Positions 44,877-45,573 of a stretch of 45,573 nucleotides of DNA are shown one piece after another. Below the pieces are notes generated by a model. The model was given only the letters and a program-made list of their open reading frames with translations, was not told the origin of the DNA and ran no database searches. The position numbers and the translations under genes were made by a program. Every line of letters begins with the position of its first letter. The first letter of the stretch is position 1. Source of the stretch: Deltaproteobacteria bacterium (GTDB lineage Bacteria; Desulfobacterota; Desulfobacteria; Desulfobacterales; UBA2156); NCBI GenBank assembly GCA_019309485.1, contig JAFDGC010000017.1:1-45573 (forward strand), in the 5' to 3' direction.

Positions 44877-45108
44877 AAAACTTCCTCTTTTTTGCTTTTC
44901 CGTCGGAGCGCCCTCTCGAGAATCCTCCCATAGGCTGAACCGAATGCCCGCCCCAAGTCCCGCCGTTCAAGGGCAGGCAAAAATATCTTGAAAAACAGGC
45001 GTTGGTGTTTTCTGTATTTGATCTTGAAATTTTCGCCCTCTTGGGGAAAAAAGGAAAAGAGCCGTTTCGATTTAAAGGAGGACCCTTTCAAAAGGCATCA
45101 CCCGGAAC

Positions 45109-45573
45109 ATGGCCGATTCCACATGTCAGCGATGCGGTACCTGCTGCGAAAACGGCGGTCCTGCGCTCCACACGGCGGATCGAAATCTCGTGGAATCCGG
45201 GCGGATACCGCTCAAATACCTTTTTACCATCCGGCCCGGGGAAAACGTCCGGGACAACGTGCAACATCGTCTTACCCGGTCCACAGCCGACATCATCAAG
45301 ATCAAGGGGAAAAAAGGAACCTGGGCGTGTGTCTTTTTCGATGCCTTAAGTAAGGCCTGCACCCTCTACGCGGATCGTCCCTTGGAATGCCGGGTTTTGG
45401 ACTGCCGGCGGCCGGAAGCCCTCGAATCCCTTTACACCCGGAACCGGCTTTCTCGAAGGGACCTGCTTTACTCCATGGACAAATTATGGGAATTGGTGGA
45501 AGACCATGAGCTGCACTGTTCCCTGGAAAAAGTAACGCCGCTGTTTTCCCGCTCCGGGGATCCCATTGATTCG
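45109..45573 (+). CDS. YkgJ-type cysteine-cluster protein (right-truncated)
   Basis: The first 155 residues run off the right edge. CQRCGTCC (residues 6-13), a lone Cys in TWACVFFD, CTLYADRPLECRVLDC (about 90-105) form the zinc/iron-chelating CxxCGxCC cluster of the YkgJ/Fe-S oxidoreductase-like family. ATG 45109 is used although AAAGGAGG lies 28 bases upstream, too far; no better in-frame start is seen, so the true start is uncertain. Function unknown. Confidence 0.7.
   Translation, partial: MADSTCQRCGTCCENGGPALHTADRNLVESGRIPLKYLFTIRPGENVRDNVQHRLTRSTADIIKIKGKKGTWACVFFDALSKACTLYADRPLECRVLDCRRPEALESLYTRNRLSRRDLLYSMDKLWELVEDHELHCSLEKVTPLFSRSGDPIDS

Overview
The window looks like a chromosomal segment of a strictly anaerobic, GC-rich Gram-negative bacterium, most likely a Desulfobacterota member (sulfate reducer or syntroph). 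The reasons are a single-chain pyruvate:ferredoxin oxidoreductase, a class I (Fe-S) fumarase, a GTP-type PEP carboxykinase, an acyl-CoA dehydrogenase, a CooC-type nickel ATPase, corrinoid methyltransferases with their reductive activator, and lineage-typical DUF families. The taxonomic call is inference from gene content only. I see no rRNA, tRNA, CRISPR array, intact transposase or phage gene.

Layout. 1-6040 (+): the end of an unidentified gene, an SRPBCC protein, a QueG-like double [4Fe-4S] protein, a small membrane protein, an amidase, a methyltransferase, an Asp/Glu racemase-family protein and a DUF554 membrane protein. 6199-9972 (-): a glycine-zipper lipoprotein, a radical SAM protein, a frameshifted sulfite-oxidase-like molybdoenzyme and an acyl-CoA dehydrogenase. 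10246-18298 (+): a tight run of cooC, acuC-like deacetylase, acuB-like CBS/ACT sensor, PrmA-like methyltransferase, MBL hydrolase, sirtuin, RACo-like ASKHA protein without its ferredoxin domain, and an SpmA-SpmB fusion. 18304-25287 (-): DUF6178-like protein, Na+/solute symporter, pckG, nitroreductase, rdgB. 25371-26713 (+): a TIGR02757 protein and a 115-residue stand-alone NrdD-type zinc/glycyl-radical-like protein. 26824-28709 (-): TauE/SafE exporter followed by a decaying stretch with a broken small membrane-protein gene and an internally deleted dynamin-like GTPase. 29186-36276 (+): fumarase, PFOR, and an asparagine-synthetase-like protein lacking the glutaminase cysteine. 36324-43363 (-): a compact corrinoid one-carbon operon. 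44037 to the end (+): an RRM RNA-binding protein, an FKBP-type isomerase and the start of a cysteine-cluster protein.

How the parts fit. The 43363-to-36324 operon carries every component expected for corrinoid-dependent demethylation: a methyl-THF:corrinoid methyltransferase, a corrinoid protein, two divergent non-pyrrolysine MttB-family methyltransferases, a DUF1638 protein and a RACo-type reactivase. Methyl groups would enter the THF branch of the Wood-Ljungdahl pathway, and PFOR, fumarase and PEPCK connect acetyl-CoA to C4 and C3 metabolism. The cooC run joins a CODH/ACS-type nickel maturation ATPase to two mechanistically different lysine deacylases and a second ASKHA protein, suggesting (inference) a link between protein acylation and acetyl-CoA or metal-cofactor status. 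A 32-nt element, 30 of 32 identical, lies upstream of both cooC and the methyl-THF methyltransferase in the same orientation relative to the gene.

A family of palindromic repeats of about 115 bp (five copies, two complete) sits in gene junctions. One copy supplies the C-terminal codons of the PrmA-like protein and another abuts the sirtuin start. Start codons were chosen by ribosome-binding site and family length, so several proteins are shorter than the longest possible frame.
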